A DNA stretch of 64,000 nt from CAVSJR01 sp963728285 (GCA_963728285.1 CAVSJR010000004.1:62001-126000), one strand, 5' to 3'. Positions 25,783 through 36,235 are shown, counted from the first letter of the stretch. A program made the numbers and translations. The notes: generated from the letters alone by a model not told the origin.

Positions 25783-26750
25783 CCGCGGCCGCGTGGACGA
25801 GGCTGTCGAGCGATGCCTTCACCGTCGCGATCTTCGCCTACCTCGGCGCGATGCTCGCCTCCTTCCACTACCTGGCGTTCCGGCGTGTCGCCGTCTACCG
25901 AGTCGCGAACGCGGTCGCCTGGTTCGGGCTCGCCGCGCACGTCGTCTCCATCGTGGCGCGAGGGTATGCGGCGGGCCGGCTGCCCTGGGGCAACCTCTAC
26001 GAGTTCTCCTCGATCGTCGGCGCGCTGATCGTCGGCGCCGAGCTCGTCATCGTCGAGGGCGTCTACCGGGTGAAGACGGTGGCGGGCTTCGTCCTCGCGT
26101 TCGTCGTGCTGTCGATGGCGGGGGCCGCGCTCTTCCTCTACGTGGGGCCTGCGCCGCTCGTCCCCGCCCTCAACTCGTACTGGCGCTCGATCCACGTGAC
26201 GGCCATCATGCTGGCCTCCTCGCTCCTGTTGCTCGGCAGCATCCTGACGATCCTGTTCCTCTTCAAGGACCGCGGCGAGCGTCGCCGGAATGCCGCGGGC
26301 GCCGGGCCGGACCGGGCCGTGGCGCCGATCGCCGGAGGCGCGGTGGACGCCACCGGGGTCGCTGCGGCGGATCCGCCGCACTTCATCGCGGGGGCCGACG
26401 AGCCGGTGGGCTCCGGCGCGCCCCGGGGCGGGCTGCTGCCGTCGGCGGCCACGCTGGATCGCCTCGCGTACCGCACCCTCGCCTTCGCCTTTCCCGTGTG
26501 GACGTTCGCCGTGATCGCCGGCGCCATCTGGGCGCAGGAGGCGTGGGGCAGGTACTGGGGCTGGGATCCGAAGGAGACCTGGGCGTTCATCACGTGGGTC
26601 GTGTTCGCCGGGTACCTGCATGCGCGGGCGACCGCGGGGTGGAAGGGCCGCCGCGCCGCCTGGATCGCGCTCGCCGGATTCGCCTCGCTGCTCGTCAACT
26701 TCTACGTCGTGAACACCTTCGTCGTCTCGCTCCACACGTATGCCAGGTGA
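25779..26750 (+). CDS. ccsB: CcsB/ResC cytochrome c synthase subunit
   Basis: A 323-residue polytopic protein of the CcsA/CcmC family. The tryptophan-rich haem-binding motif WGRYWGWDPKET is present near residue 266, with flanking conserved histidines (SIHVTAIM and VSLHTYAR at the C-terminus). An Ala/Gly-rich cytoplasmic loop of about 70 residues sits between helices. Starts 4 bp inside resB. Confidence 0.9.
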   Translation: MTAAAWTRLSSDAFTVAIFAYLGAMLASFHYLAFRRVAVYRVANAVAWFGLAAHVVSIVARGYAAGRLPWGNLYEFSSIVGALIVGAELVIVEGVYRVKTVAGFVLAFVVLSMAGAALFLYVGPAPLVPALNSYWRSIHVTAIMLASSLLLLGSILTILFLFKDRGERRRNAAGAGPDRAVAPIAGGAVDATGVAAADPPHFIAGADEPVGSGAPRGGLLPSAATLDRLAYRTLAFAFPVWTFAVIAGAIWAQEAWGRYWGWDPKETWAFITWVVFAGYLHARATAGWKGRRAAWIALAGFASLLVNFYVVNTFVVSLHTYAR

Positions 26751-26874
26751 CGCGCTCGTGCGGGTTCTCGAGGGTCCCGGGTGGGGTGGTATCGTGCGCG
26801 GAGCCCGCGTCGGAGGGCCCGCGAAGGCCGGCGTGACGGTGTCAACAACGGCGGATACGGAGGCGTAGTCGGAC

Positions 26875-27965
26875 GTGCGCAGAGGACTGCGGTGGGTGCT
26901 CGGTCTCGCAGCGCTGGCCGTCGTCGCCGCTGCGTGCGCCCCGAACGCCACGCAGAGCTCGTTGGAGCCCCAGGGCTCCAACGCCCGGACGATCGACGCG
27001 CTGTTCTGGCCGGTGCTGTGGATCGCGGCCGCGGTCTTCGTGCTCGTCGAGGGCCTGCATCGTCTACTTCCTGTTCAAGTACCGGCATCGAGCCGGCCGG
27101 GACCGGATCCCTCCGCAGATCCACGGCAACACGAAGCTCGAGGTCGGGTGGACGATCCTCCCCGCGCTCGTCCTGGTCGGCGTCGCCGTGCCGACCGTGG
27201 CGACGATCTTCGAGCTCGCGCGCAAGCCCACCGGGCCCGAGGTCGTGAACGTCGACCGTCGTCGGGCATCAGTGGTGGTGGGAGTTCCGCTACACCGACC
27301 CGGAGCTTCAGGTCGCCGACGGCGTGCCGCTGACGACCGCCAACCAGCTCTACGTGCCGGTCCAGCGGCCGGTCTACCTCTCCCTCGAATGCGAGCCCGA
27401 CGCCCAGGCCGGCATCGGGAAGGCCGTCATCCACTCCTATTGGATCCCCGAGCTGTTCGGCAAGCAGGACTGCATCCCCGGGCACGTGAACCACATCTCG
27501 TTCTCGGCCGATGCCCCGGGGACCTACCGAGGGGCAGTGCTTCGAGTTCTGCGGCCTGTCGCACGCGAACATGAGGACCCGCGTCGAGGCGCTCGGCGCG
27601 TCGGAGTTCTCCGCATGGGTGGAGGGGCAGAAGCAGGACGCCGTCACCCCGCCGGCCGGCTCCGCCGCCGAGCAGGGGATGGAGCTGTTCCTCGAAGGGC
27701 GGCGTGCATCTCGTGCCACACCATCGAGGGGCCCATGTCGGCGAGCGGGACCCCGGCTGCCGGCGGCCTCGGAGCGCCGAACCTCACGCACTTCGCGAGC
27801 CGCGACTGCTTCGCCGGCTGCATCTTCGAGAACCGAGATACCGAGCAGCTCGCCGCGTGGCTCCGGAACCCTCCGGCGGAGAAGCCCGGGTCGTTCATGC
27901 CCGACTACGACCTCACCGAGCCGCAGATCGATGCGCTCGTCGCGTACCTGGAGCAGCTGAAGTGA
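26875..27965 (+). CDS. ctaC: caa3 oxidase subunit II with fused cytochrome c (four frame breaks)
   Basis: About 360 residues. A lipoprotein signal (AAACAP) precedes two helices and the CuA domain: HQWWWEFRYTD, VIHSYWIPELFGKQD and the copper-ligand loop QCFEFCGLSHANM (two Cys, Glu, His, Met). A C-terminal cytochrome c domain follows, with ACISCHTI (CxxCH) and GSFMPDYDLTE supplying the methionine. Extra bases near 27062, 27262 and 27536 and a missing base near 27700 interrupt the frame. Fusion of CuA with cytochrome c defines a caa3-type oxidase. GTG 26875 follows GGAGG; the 124-bp upstream gap shows only a weak TATCGT box. Confidence 0.87.
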
Positions 27966-27981
27966 CGGAGGCGATCCGCTG

Positions 27982-29874
27982 ATGGCGAGCACGAGCGTTC
28001 GCGACGCGGCGAGCGCGCGGCACCGCGGTGTGCTGCGCCGGCCCGAGGCCACGACGGGGTTCTGGTCGTGGTTCACGACGGTGGACCACAAGAAGATCGG
28101 CATCCTCTACGGCGTGACGGCGTTCCTCTTCTTCCTGGTCGGGGGCATCGAGGCGCTGTTGATCCGCGCGCAGCTCGCGCAGCCCGAGCAGACGATCCTC
28201 TCGGCGCACGCCTACAACCAGGTCTTCACGATGCACGGCGTCACGATGGTGTTCCTCGTCGTCATGCCGCTGTCGGCCGCGTTCTTCAACTACCTCATCC
28301 CGCTCATGATCGGCGCGCGCGACGTCGCGTTCCCGCGGCTGAACGCCTTCAGCTACTGGGTGTTCCTCTTCGGCGGGCCTGTTCATCTACTCGAGCTTCC
28401 TCCTGGGCGGCGCGCCGAACGGGGGATGGTTCGGGTACGCGCCCAACAGCACGACCGACCCGTCGCATCGGCATGACCTTCTACGCGGTCGGCCTCATCA
28501 TCACCGGCATCGCCTCGACGGCGGGGGCGGTGAACCTCGCGGTCACCGTCATCAACATGCGTGCGCCGGGCATGACGCTGTTCCGGATGCCGGTCTTCGT
28601 CTGGATGGGCCTGGTCGTGCAGTTCCTGCTCGCGTTCTCGCTGCCGATCATCACGGTGGGGCTGTTCGAGCTGCTGTTCGACCGGCGGTTCCACACGCTG
28701 TTCTTCGAGGTGGAGGGCGGCGGCGACCCGCTGCTGTGGCAGCACCTGTTCTGGCTGTTCGGCCACCCCGAGGTCTACATCCTCATCCTGCCCGCGTTCG
28801 GGATCATCTCCGAGATCCTGCCCGTGTTCGCCCGCAAGCCGCTGTTCGGCTATCAGTTCGTCGTGTTCTCCGGAGTGGCGATCGGGTTCATCGGGTTCGG
28901 CGTGTGGGTGCACCACATGTTCGCGACGGGCCTCGGCCCCGTGGCCAACACCGCGTTCGGCATCTCCACGATGATCATCGCGGTCCCCACCGGCGTGAAG
29001 ATCTTCAACTGGATGGGCACGATCTGGAAGGGCGACCTTCACCTCACGTCCCCGTTCCTGTTCTCGATCGGAACGGTGACGATGTTCGTGATCGGCGGAC
29101 TCTCGGGCGTGACGCACGCCGTCGTCCCGGCCGACTACATGCAGACCGACACGTACTACATCGTCGCGCACTTCCACTACGTGCTGTTCGGCGGGGCGAT
29201 CTTCGGGCTGTTCGCGGGGCTGTACTACTGGTGGCCGAAGATCTTCGGCCGCATGCTGAACGAGACGGCGCGGGAAGGTTCAGTTCTGGCTCATGCTGAT
29301 CGGGTTCAACCTCGCCTTCGGGCCGATGCACATCCTCGGGCTGCAGGGGATGTCCCGGCGCATCTACACCTACTCCGAGTCGCTGGGGCTCGGCGTCTGG
29401 AACCTCGTGGCGACCATCGGCGCCTTCACGATCGCCGTCTCGGTCCTGGTCTTCCTCGTGGCCGCCATCGCCTCGTTCCGCCGGCCTCGCACGGGCGAGG
29501 CCGACCCATGGGACGCGCGGACACTGGAGTGGACGACGAGCTCCCCTCCGCCCGAGTACAACTTCGAGGAGATCCCGGTCGTCCATCACCTCGATGAGTT
29601 CTGGCACCGCAAGTACGCCGAGGACGAGGAGGGCACGCCGGTCCCGGTCCCGACCGGGGCCGCGCCCGATCACGACCCGGGTCACGAGGGCGGCGGCGGC
29701 CACGGGATCCATATGCCCGGGCCCTCGTACTACCCGATCATTGCCGCGCTCGGGTTCCTTCCGCTCGGCTACGGCGTCACGTTCGGAGGCGCGCTGTGGT
29801 GGCTCGCCGGGCTCGGCGGGGCCCTGCTGCTCGTCGGCGTGTACGGCTGGGCGCTGGAGCCCTCGGCGGAGTAG
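27982..29874 (+). CDS. ctaD: caa3 oxidase subunit I with C-terminal extension (three frame breaks)
   Basis: About 630 residues. Haem and copper ligands are visible in HGVTMVFLV (haem a), HPEVYILILPAFG (CuB histidine cross-linked to tyrosine, A-type enzyme), VHHMFATG (CuB) and VAHFHYVLFGG (haem a3/a). Extra bases near 28380, 28466 and 29274 break the frame. After the usual end there is a His/Gly-rich linker (HDPGHEGGGGHGIHMPG) and two more helices (YYPIIAALGFLPLGYGV, LWWLAGLGGALLLVGVYGWAL), resembling a fused actinobacterial subunit IV. Starts 16 bp after ctaC. Confidence 0.9.
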
Positions 29875-29885
29875 GGGAGGCGACG

Positions 29886-30519
29886 ATGGCCGACTACGCG
29901 AACGTCTCGCCGGAGTCGATCGACCTCGACTATCCCGAGCACGACCGGACCAGCACGGGGCTGCCGCACGTCAAGCTCGCGATGTGGCTGTTCCTCGCAT
30001 CGGAGTGCCTGCTCTTCGGCGCGCTCATCTCGACCTACGTCCTGTTTCGAGGCTCCAGCGTCAGCGGCCCCACCCCGTCGGACGTCTTCGACATCCCCTA
30101 CACCTCGATCAGCGCGTTCGTCCTGCTCGCGTCCAGCCTGACCATGGTCCTGGCCCTCGCCGCCAAGCAGCGCGGGCGACGAGAGCCAGGCGCGCCTGTG
30201 GCTGCTGACGACGGCGCTGTTCGGCATGGTGTTCGTCGGCGGCCAGATCTACGAGTTCACGGCCTTCGTGCACGAGGGCCTGACCCTGTCGGCCAACGTG
30301 TTCGGCTCGACGTTCTTCGTCCTGACCGGCTTTCACGGCGTGCACGTGACCGTCGGCATCCTCATGCTGGTGTCGCTGGTGGGGATGTCCTTGGCCGGGA
30401 AGCTCCCCGGCGAGCGGGGGGAGATGTCGGTCGAGATGGTCGGCCTGTACTGGCACTTCGTCGACATCGTCTGGATCGTGATCTTCACCGTCGTCTACCT
30501 GATCCCGACGGGGAAGTGA
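29886..30519 (+). CDS. ctaE: Cytochrome oxidase subunit III (one frame break)
   Basis: About 210 residues, five-helix COX3 family. Conserved segments: LAMWLFLASECLLFGALISTY, GGQIYEFTAF, GFHGVHVTVGI and LYWHFVDIVWIVIFT. An extra G near 30177 (GGG-C-GAC) breaks the frame. It follows ctaD by 11 bp. Confidence 0.9.
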
Positions 30520-30529
30520 GGGGACCGGC

Positions 30530-30898
30530 GTGAGCGAGGCCGACGTTCGAGGAGCGCCCGAGGCCCACGGCGACGCCGAGCACGCCCCGGCGACGGGCCG
30601 GCGCACCCACGGCGCGCACCCCAGCCCGAAGGAATACATCCGGATCGCGATCGTGCTGTTCCTGATCACGATCATGGAGGTCTCGACCTACTACCTCGAG
30701 CCGCCGCGGTCGGTCCTCATCCCCGTGCTGTTCGTGTTCACCGTGGTGAAGTTCGCGCTCGTGGTCATGTGGTTCATGCACCTGAAGTTCGACAGCAAGG
30801 TGTACGCGCGGTTCTTCGTCATGGGCATCGCGTTCGCGGTGACCCTCTACATCGTGGTGCTCCTGTTGTTCGGCGCGTTCACCGGCAAGAGCATCTGA
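30530..30898 (+). CDS. Cytochrome oxidase subunit IV-like protein
   Basis: 122 residues: a hydrophilic N-terminal 35 residues, then three helices (IRIAIVLFLITIMEVSTYY, LIPVLFVFTVVKFALVVMWFMHL, FFVMGIAFAVTLYIVVLLLFG) with the KFxxVxxWFMHLKFD motif of the bacterial COX4/CyoD family. GTG 30530. Its stop overlaps the next start by one base. Confidence 0.85.
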   Translation: MSEADVRGAPEAHGDAEHAPATGRRTHGAHPSPKEYIRIAIVLFLITIMEVSTYYLEPPRSVLIPVLFVFTVVKFALVVMWFMHLKFDSKVYARFFVMGIAFAVTLYIVVLLLFGAFTGKSI

Positions 30899-31731
30899 TG
30901 CGGCTTCCTCCCTGGCACCTTCATCTCGACGTCTGGCTCCTGTTCGCCTCCGTCGAGGCGCTGTACCTGGTCGCCCTCCGCCGGCGCCGCCGGTCCACCG
31001 GCTCGCGGGGGGCATCCGCACGCAAGGTGACCCTCTTCTCGCTCGGGGTCGCCGTCCTGTGGCTCGGCGCCGACTGGCCCCTGCACGATCTGGCGGAGCG
31101 CTACCTCTACAGCATGCACATGGTCCAGCACCTGCTGTTCACCCTCGTCGCCCCGCCGCTGCTCATCGCCGGCCTGCCGGACTGGCTGCTTCGCGAGATC
31201 CTCCGGCCCCGAGCCGTGTCGCGCGTGGTCCGCTTCCTGACGCGTCCGCTCGTCGCCCTGATCGTGTTCAACGGCGTGCTGTTGTTCTCGCACTGGCCCG
31301 CCGTGGTCGACGCCTCCGTCCGGTCGGAGCCGCTGCACTTCGGGCTGCACGTGCTCATCGTGGCGTCGGCGTTCGTGATGTGGTGGCCCGTGATGTCGCC
31401 GCTGCCGGAGATGCCCGCGCTGCCGGCCCCCGGACAGATGCTCTACCTGTTCCTCCAATCCCTCGCGCCCACCGTCCCGGCCTCGTTCCTGACGTTCGGC
31501 AGCACGCCGCTGTACCCGGTGTACGCGTCGTTCCCGCGCATCTGGGGGATCGACGCGCTCACCGACCAGCTCATCGCGGGGCTCACGATGAAGCTGGCCG
31601 GCGGCCTGATCCTCTGGGGATTCATCGCGGCGATCTTCTTCCGCTGGTTCGCGCAGGAGCAGCGTGACGGCTGGGATGCGCTGCAGTGGCGCAGCTTCGA
31701 GCGCGAGATCAGGGCGGAGATGAAACGATGA
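30898..31731 (+). CDS. ctaG: Cytochrome oxidase assembly protein CtaG-like
   Basis: A 277-residue multi-helix protein of the caa3-assembly CtaG family (not the Cox11 type). Characteristic segments are YSMHMVQHLLFTLVAPPLLI, SHWPAVVDASVRSEPLHFGLH and TDQLIAGLTMKLAGGLILW. It is thought to help insert copper into the oxidase. Overlaps the preceding stop by one base and the following start by four. Confidence 0.85.
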   Translation: MRLPPWHLHLDVWLLFASVEALYLVALRRRRRSTGSRGASARKVTLFSLGVAVLWLGADWPLHDLAERYLYSMHMVQHLLFTLVAPPLLIAGLPDWLLREILRPRAVSRVVRFLTRPLVALIVFNGVLLFSHWPAVVDASVRSEPLHFGLHVLIVASAFVMWWPVMSPLPEMPALPAPGQMLYLFLQSLAPTVPASFLTFGSTPLYPVYASFPRIWGIDALTDQLIAGLTMKLAGGLILWGFIAAIFFRWFAQEQRDGWDALQWRSFEREIRAEMKR

Positions 31732-33093
31732 GGAAGGCGACCAGGGACCGCCTCGTCCTGCCGATCCTCCTCCCGATCGGGATCCTCGCGGCGATCGTGC
31801 TGATGATGGTGCTGTTCTCCAGGATCCTGCTCAATACCTCGCCCGATGCCGCGACCGTCGTGGCACTGGTCGTGTCGGTGACCATCCTCGTCGCCGCGGG
31901 CGTGGTCGCGTCGCGCTCCCACGGGCGGGGCGCCGGCGGCCTCGGGTCGTTGCTCGGGGTCGTGGCGGGCGTGGCGATGCTGGCGGGCGGCATCGCGCTC
32001 GCGGTCGCGAAGCCCGCCGAGGAGGGTGGCGGCGAGGCGGCCGGGGCGTTCCACGCCGAGATCACGGCGCCGCCGGGCGCCGCGGCGGACGGGTTCGACA
32101 CGCGGGTCCTCGAGCTTCCCGGCGGGCGAGCCCATCGAGCTGACGTTCCACAACGAGGATCCCGGCGTGCCCCACAACGTCGCGATCGCCGAGGCGAGAG
32201 GACGCCGGGGTCGCCCCTGCTCTTCGAGCCCGACGGGACGATCACCGGCCCCGCCACGGCGGCCTACTCGATCGATCCCCTGAGCGAGGGGTCGTATCAC
32301 TTCTTCTGCGAGGTGCACCCGACGACGATGAACGGGCGACGTCAAGGTCGCTCCCGGCCCGCCGAGCGAAGCGGGGGCGGGGAGGGCACCGGCGGCGGCG
32401 TGGCGGCGATCGCGGCACAGAACCTGCAGTTCGACAAGCAGGAGCTCGACTTCCAGGCGGACACGCCCTCGACGCTGGAGTTCGACAACAAGGACGCCGG
32501 CATCCCCCACAACGTCGCGATCTACGAGGACGACACCCTCGCGGAGAACCTGTTCACGTTCGAGCCCTTCCCGGGGCCGGCGCAACAGCTCCTTCGACGT
32601 GCCGGGGCTGCCCGCAGGGCGAGTACTACTTTCACTGCGACGTGCATCCCACGATGCACGGCACCGTGGTGGTCAGCGGCGGCGGCGAGCCGCCGGGCGG
32701 CGGTGGCGCGGCGCCCGGCGGACGAGGGTGGTGGCGGCGCGGGACGCTGCCGCTCCGCCCGAGGAGCCGCCGGCCACCTCGGGCGAGGGGTCGGCCGGCG
32801 CCGCCGCGTCCGTCGCCGCGGAGAACCTGCAGTTCAGCACCTCGACGCTCTCGCTCGAGGGAGGCGCCGAGACCCCGCTCTCCTTCGACAACCGGGACGC
32901 GGGCATTCCCCACAACGTCTCGATCTACGCCGCCGATCCCGCCTCGGATCCCGGCGCCGAGCAACTGTTCACGTTCGAGCCCTTCCCCGGGCCGGAGGAG
33001 CGGGACTTCACGATCCCGGCCCTCGACCCGGGCACCTACGTGTTCGTGTGCGACGTCCATCCAACGATGAAGGGCGACGTTCGGGTCTCGTAG
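31728..33093 (+). CDS. Membrane-anchored protein with three cupredoxin domains (about seven frame breaks)
   Basis: Two N-terminal helices (LVLPILLPIGILAAIVLMMVLF; VVALVVSVTILVAAGVV and a third near GVVAGVAMLAGGIAL) are followed by three plastocyanin/azurin-like domains, each with an HNVAI or HNVSI histidine and a C-x-VHPT(M)M-type copper loop (CEVHPTTM, CDVHPTMHG, CDVHPTMKG), that is, type-1 copper ligands His, Cys, His, Met. The domains are joined by Gly/Pro-rich linkers. The frame breaks near 32127, 32190, 32336, 32370, 32590, 32622 and 32715. Being last in the oxidase operon, it may carry electrons to, or copper to, the oxidase. Confidence 0.75.
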
Positions 33094-33139
33094 CGCCGCG
33101 GTCGGGCCGCATTCGGGCCGCTCTGGCCCTTCCCTTCAT

Positions 33140-33159
33140 TGCGCTAAAGCGCATACAAT
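33140..33159 (+). promoter_or_regulatory. Promoter with inverted repeat before the phosphoesterase pair
   Basis: TACAAT (33154-33159) ends seven bases before GTG 33167, a leaderless layout. Immediately upstream, TGCGCTAAAGCGCA (33140-33153) is a perfect inverted repeat lying between the -35 and -10 positions, suggesting an operator. Confidence 0.55.
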
Positions 33160-33166
33160 TCGCGCC

Positions 33167-34138
33167 GTGTCCTCCCGGCATCCCCCCGTGCCGAGCGGTG
33201 CGGCCGTGGCCGCGATCATCCTGCTCGCGATCCTCGCGCCGATCTCCTCCGTTCCCGCGAGCGCCGCACCGAAGATCGTCGCGGCCGCCGGGGACATCTC
33301 CCCCGCGAGCCACCGAAGCGAGGACGACGACGTGGCGGCCATGATCCGAAGCACGATCCGGCCCGACGCCCTCCTGGTGCTCGGGGACGCGCAGTATGAG
33401 AGCGGAACGCGGGAGGAGTTTCAGACCTACTACGCCCACAGCTGGGGGGTGCGCGCGCTCGCCCGCATCACCTATCCGGTCCCCGGCAATCACGAGTACG
33501 ACGCCGGCCCCGGCGAGTCGGCGCGGGATCCGGCGGCCGGCTACTACGAGTACTTCCGGCGCCACGCGGCCGTGAACCCCAACGGCGTCGCTCGGCACGC
33601 GGGCTACTACGGCTTCCGCCTCGGCAGGTGGCACGTCGCCGCGGTGAACTCCGAGGAGGGCTTCGCTCCCGACGCGGAGCAGGTGCGGTGGCTCGAGCGC
33701 GACCTCGCGAGGAGCGACGCCCGGTGCGAGCTCGCGTACTGGCACCATCCCCGATGGTCCTCCGGCATCGAGCACGGCGGCTACGAGACCATGCAGCCGT
33801 TCTGGTCGGCGGCGGTGAACGGTGGCGTCGACGTCGTGTTGAGCGCTCACGAGCACCTCTATGAGCGCTTCGGCCGGATGGACGCCCGCGGCCAGCACGT
33901 GTCGCAACGGCACCGCGGGCCCGGTGCGCGCCTGTTCGTCGTCGGGACGGGGGGAAAGGGCGGCAACGAGGGCTTCGGCGCGCCCGAGGACGGCAGCCAG
34001 GTCCGCTGGCCCGCGCACGGCAGCGCGTCGGTGTTCGGGGCGCTCCGACTGCGGCTCGCCAAGCGGTCGTACTCTTGGAAGATGCTCGATGTCTCGGGGG
34101 CCGTCATCGACGAGGGCGGACCCGTTTCGTGCCACTGA
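33167..34138 (+). CDS. Exported metallophosphoesterase (copy 1)
   Basis: A 323-residue protein with a signal peptide (AIILLAILAPISSVPASAAP) and a calcineurin-like fold. Metal-ligand motifs: AAGDIS (D-x-stretch), LVLGDAQYE, VPGNHEYD (GNHE), YWHHPRWSSG and SAHEHLYER (GHxH-type). The C-terminus carries VVGTGGKGGNEGF, typical of alkaline-phosphatase-D/purple-acid-phosphatase-like secreted enzymes. A close paralogue follows directly. Confidence 0.88.
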   Translation: MSSRHPPVPSGAAVAAIILLAILAPISSVPASAAPKIVAAAGDISPASHRSEDDDVAAMIRSTIRPDALLVLGDAQYESGTREEFQTYYAHSWGVRALARITYPVPGNHEYDAGPGESARDPAAGYYEYFRRHAAVNPNGVARHAGYYGFRLGRWHVAAVNSEEGFAPDAEQVRWLERDLARSDARCELAYWHHPRWSSGIEHGGYETMQPFWSAAVNGGVDVVLSAHEHLYERFGRMDARGQHVSQRHRGPGARLFVVGTGGKGGNEGFGAPEDGSQVRWPAHGSASVFGALRLRLAKRSYSWKMLDVSGAVIDEGGPVSCH

Positions 34139-35146
34139 CGCAGCCGGGCGCGTCACCGATTCATCGCCCGCGAACCAGGCCGCTCGCGAAGCGGATCGCC
34201 GGGGCGACCGCCCTCGCGCTGCTCGCCGTCTCCATCGTGCCGGGCGTCGCGATCGCCTCGCGGCGCGCGAAGACCGTGATCATCGCGGCCGCGGGCGATA
34301 TCTCCCCCGCGGATACGCGGCTGCAGGACGACGACGTGGCGCAGATGATCCGGACCCGGATCGATCCCGACGCCGTCCTCGTGCTCGGCGACGCGCAGTA
34401 CGAGGCGGGAACGCTCGCGGAGTTCCAGCAGTACTACGCGGCCGGCTGGGGACTTCACGACCTGATGCGGATCACCTACCCCGTGCCCGGCAACCACGAG
34501 TACGACGTCGGGGCGGGCGAGACCGCCGATGATCCGGCGGCCGGCTACTTCGAGCTACTTTCGCGGCCGCGCCGCGGTCAATCCGAACGGGGTTCGTCCG
34601 CGCGGCGGGTTCTATTCGTTCAACCTCGGCGCATGGCACCTCGTGGCGTTGAACTCCAAGTCCGGCGCCCCGCTGTCGGACCCGCAGCTCCGCTGGTTCA
34701 AGCGGGACCTGTCGAAGAACGGGAAGCGCTGCGAGCTGGCGTTCTGGCATCACCCCCGCTGGTCGTCCGGCGCCGAGCACGGCTCCGACGCGGACATGCA
34801 GCGGGCGTGGAGCATCGCGGTCAGGGGCGGCGTGGACGTCGTCCTGACGGGCCACGAGCACGTGTACGAGCGCTTCCAGCGCAAGGGCGAGAACGGCAGG
34901 CCGATCTCCAACCGCAGCCGAGCCGACGGCGCCCGGGAGTTCGTGGTCGGGACCGGCGGCAAGGGAGGCAACGACGGGTTCGGGCCCGCGGTGGCGGGAA
35001 GCCAGCGGCGGGTTCCCCCGACGGGGCAGGCGAGCGTGTTCGGGGCGCTGAGGATGCGGCTGCAGCCCGAGGCCTACCGGTGGGCGATGCTCGATGAGAC
35101 GGGCGCCGTGCTCGACGCGGGCGGCCCGGTGCAATGCCACGGGTGA
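34129..35146 (+). CDS. Exported metallophosphoesterase (copy 2, one frame break)
   Basis: Paralogue of the preceding gene, about 338 residues: AAAGDISPAD, VLGDAQYEAG, VPGNHEYDVG, FWHHPRWSSG, TGHEHVYERF and VVGTGGKGGNDGF all align with copy 1. The hydrophobic signal segment is ATALALLAVSIVPGVAIA. One extra C near 34553 (GAG-C-TAC) breaks the frame. GTG 34129 lies inside the end of copy 1 (10-bp overlap), so the pair is a tandem duplication translated together. Confidence 0.83.
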
Positions 35147-35157
35147 GCTTGCCTCGC

Positions 35158-35187
35158 CCGGCTCGGCGTGCCGGTCGAGCGAGCCGG
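35158..35187 (+). terminator. Hairpin after phosphoesterase pair
   Basis: CCGGCTC and GAGCCGG form a 7-bp perfect stem around a 16-base loop, 12 bases after the stop. No T-run follows. Confidence 0.4.
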
Positions 35188-35271
35188 CGACGGCGTGCAC
35201 CTTGACCGGCGCGACCCACGCGGCCTAGCCTGAACGCCTTCACTCCGGTGCCCGCGGGGGGGTTTTCGCCC

Positions 35272-36217
35272 ATGAGACGGGTTCTCGCGCTGCTGACGGT
35301 CGCCGGAGTGACGGCGGCCGGCCTCACGTCGGTCGCCGGACCGGCGGCCCTCGCGACGACGCCCGGCCGAAACGGCCGGATCGTGTTCTCCGCGGACCTC
35401 GGCCTCGGCGGGGAGATCTACACCATCAGGCCGAACGGCACCGGACTGCGGCAGCTCACCGAGCTGGAGGGCAACGCGTTTCATCCCGATTGGTCGCCGG
35501 ACGGCACCCGGATCGTGTTCTGGCTCGAGGATCAGGCGATCTACATCATGAACGCCGACGGCAGCGACCTGCACCGGGTGACGGAGCCGGGAGGTCAGCC
35601 GTCCTTCACGCCCGACGGGCGCCACATCGTGTACGAGTGCGCCTCCGAGGACTGCGACGGCGAGTCGGGGATCTTCCTGATGCGCGACGATGGCTCCGAC
35701 GCGCCCGGCCTGCGCCTGACGAACAACCCCTTCCCGGACGAAGGCGACAGCGACCCGCAGGTGTCCCCCGACGGCGTGACCGTCACGTTCGTTCGCCACA
35801 AGGTGGACGGGCAGCTGCAGGCGCTGTTCGCCGTCGACATCGACGGTGAGCACCTGCGGAAGATCGCGCCGTATACGCTCGAGGTGGGCATCAAGCACGA
35901 CTGGGCGCCCGGCGGCCAGCCGGATCGCGCTCACGCCGTACGCGGACTTCCCCGACGCCACGTTCCCGAGCGTGGCGACGATCGAGCCCGACGGCTCCGG
36001 GCTTCATTTCCTGACGAGCCCGGTCCGGGGCGACGTCGCGTTCTTCGCCGGCTCGTACTCGCCGAACGGGGAGTGGATCGTCTATCGCGCCCAGGACGTG
36101 GACCAGGAGCGATTCCGGCTGATGAAGATGCATCCGGATGGCAGCGACCGGACGCTGATCGCGACGCTGCCGTTCTCCCCGCGGTTCATCGACTGGGGCT
36201 CGCGGCCGCCGGACTAG
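35272..36217 (+). CDS. Exported TolB-like beta-propeller protein (one frame break)
   Basis: About 314 residues. A signal sequence (VLALLTVAGVTAAGLTSVAGPAALA) is followed by repeated blades of the WD40/TolB type: FHPDWSPDGTRIVF, PSFTPDGRHIVYE, PQVSPDGVTVTFV and GSYSPNGEWIVYRA, each paired with NADGSDLHR-like turns (IRPNGTGLRQL, MHPDGSDRTL). An extra base near 35923 breaks the frame. Probably a periplasmic or secreted protein-binding propeller; role unknown. ATG 35272 chosen; GTG 35248 is an alternative. Confidence 0.78.
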
Positions 36218-36235
36218 CTTTTCGTTCGATGTTGG

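Noticed and set aside
26875..27965. Programmed +1 frameshifting in ctaC and other genes
   Set aside because: Breaks occur up to four times per gene, in differing contexts, with some deletions mixed in; sequencing error explains them better.
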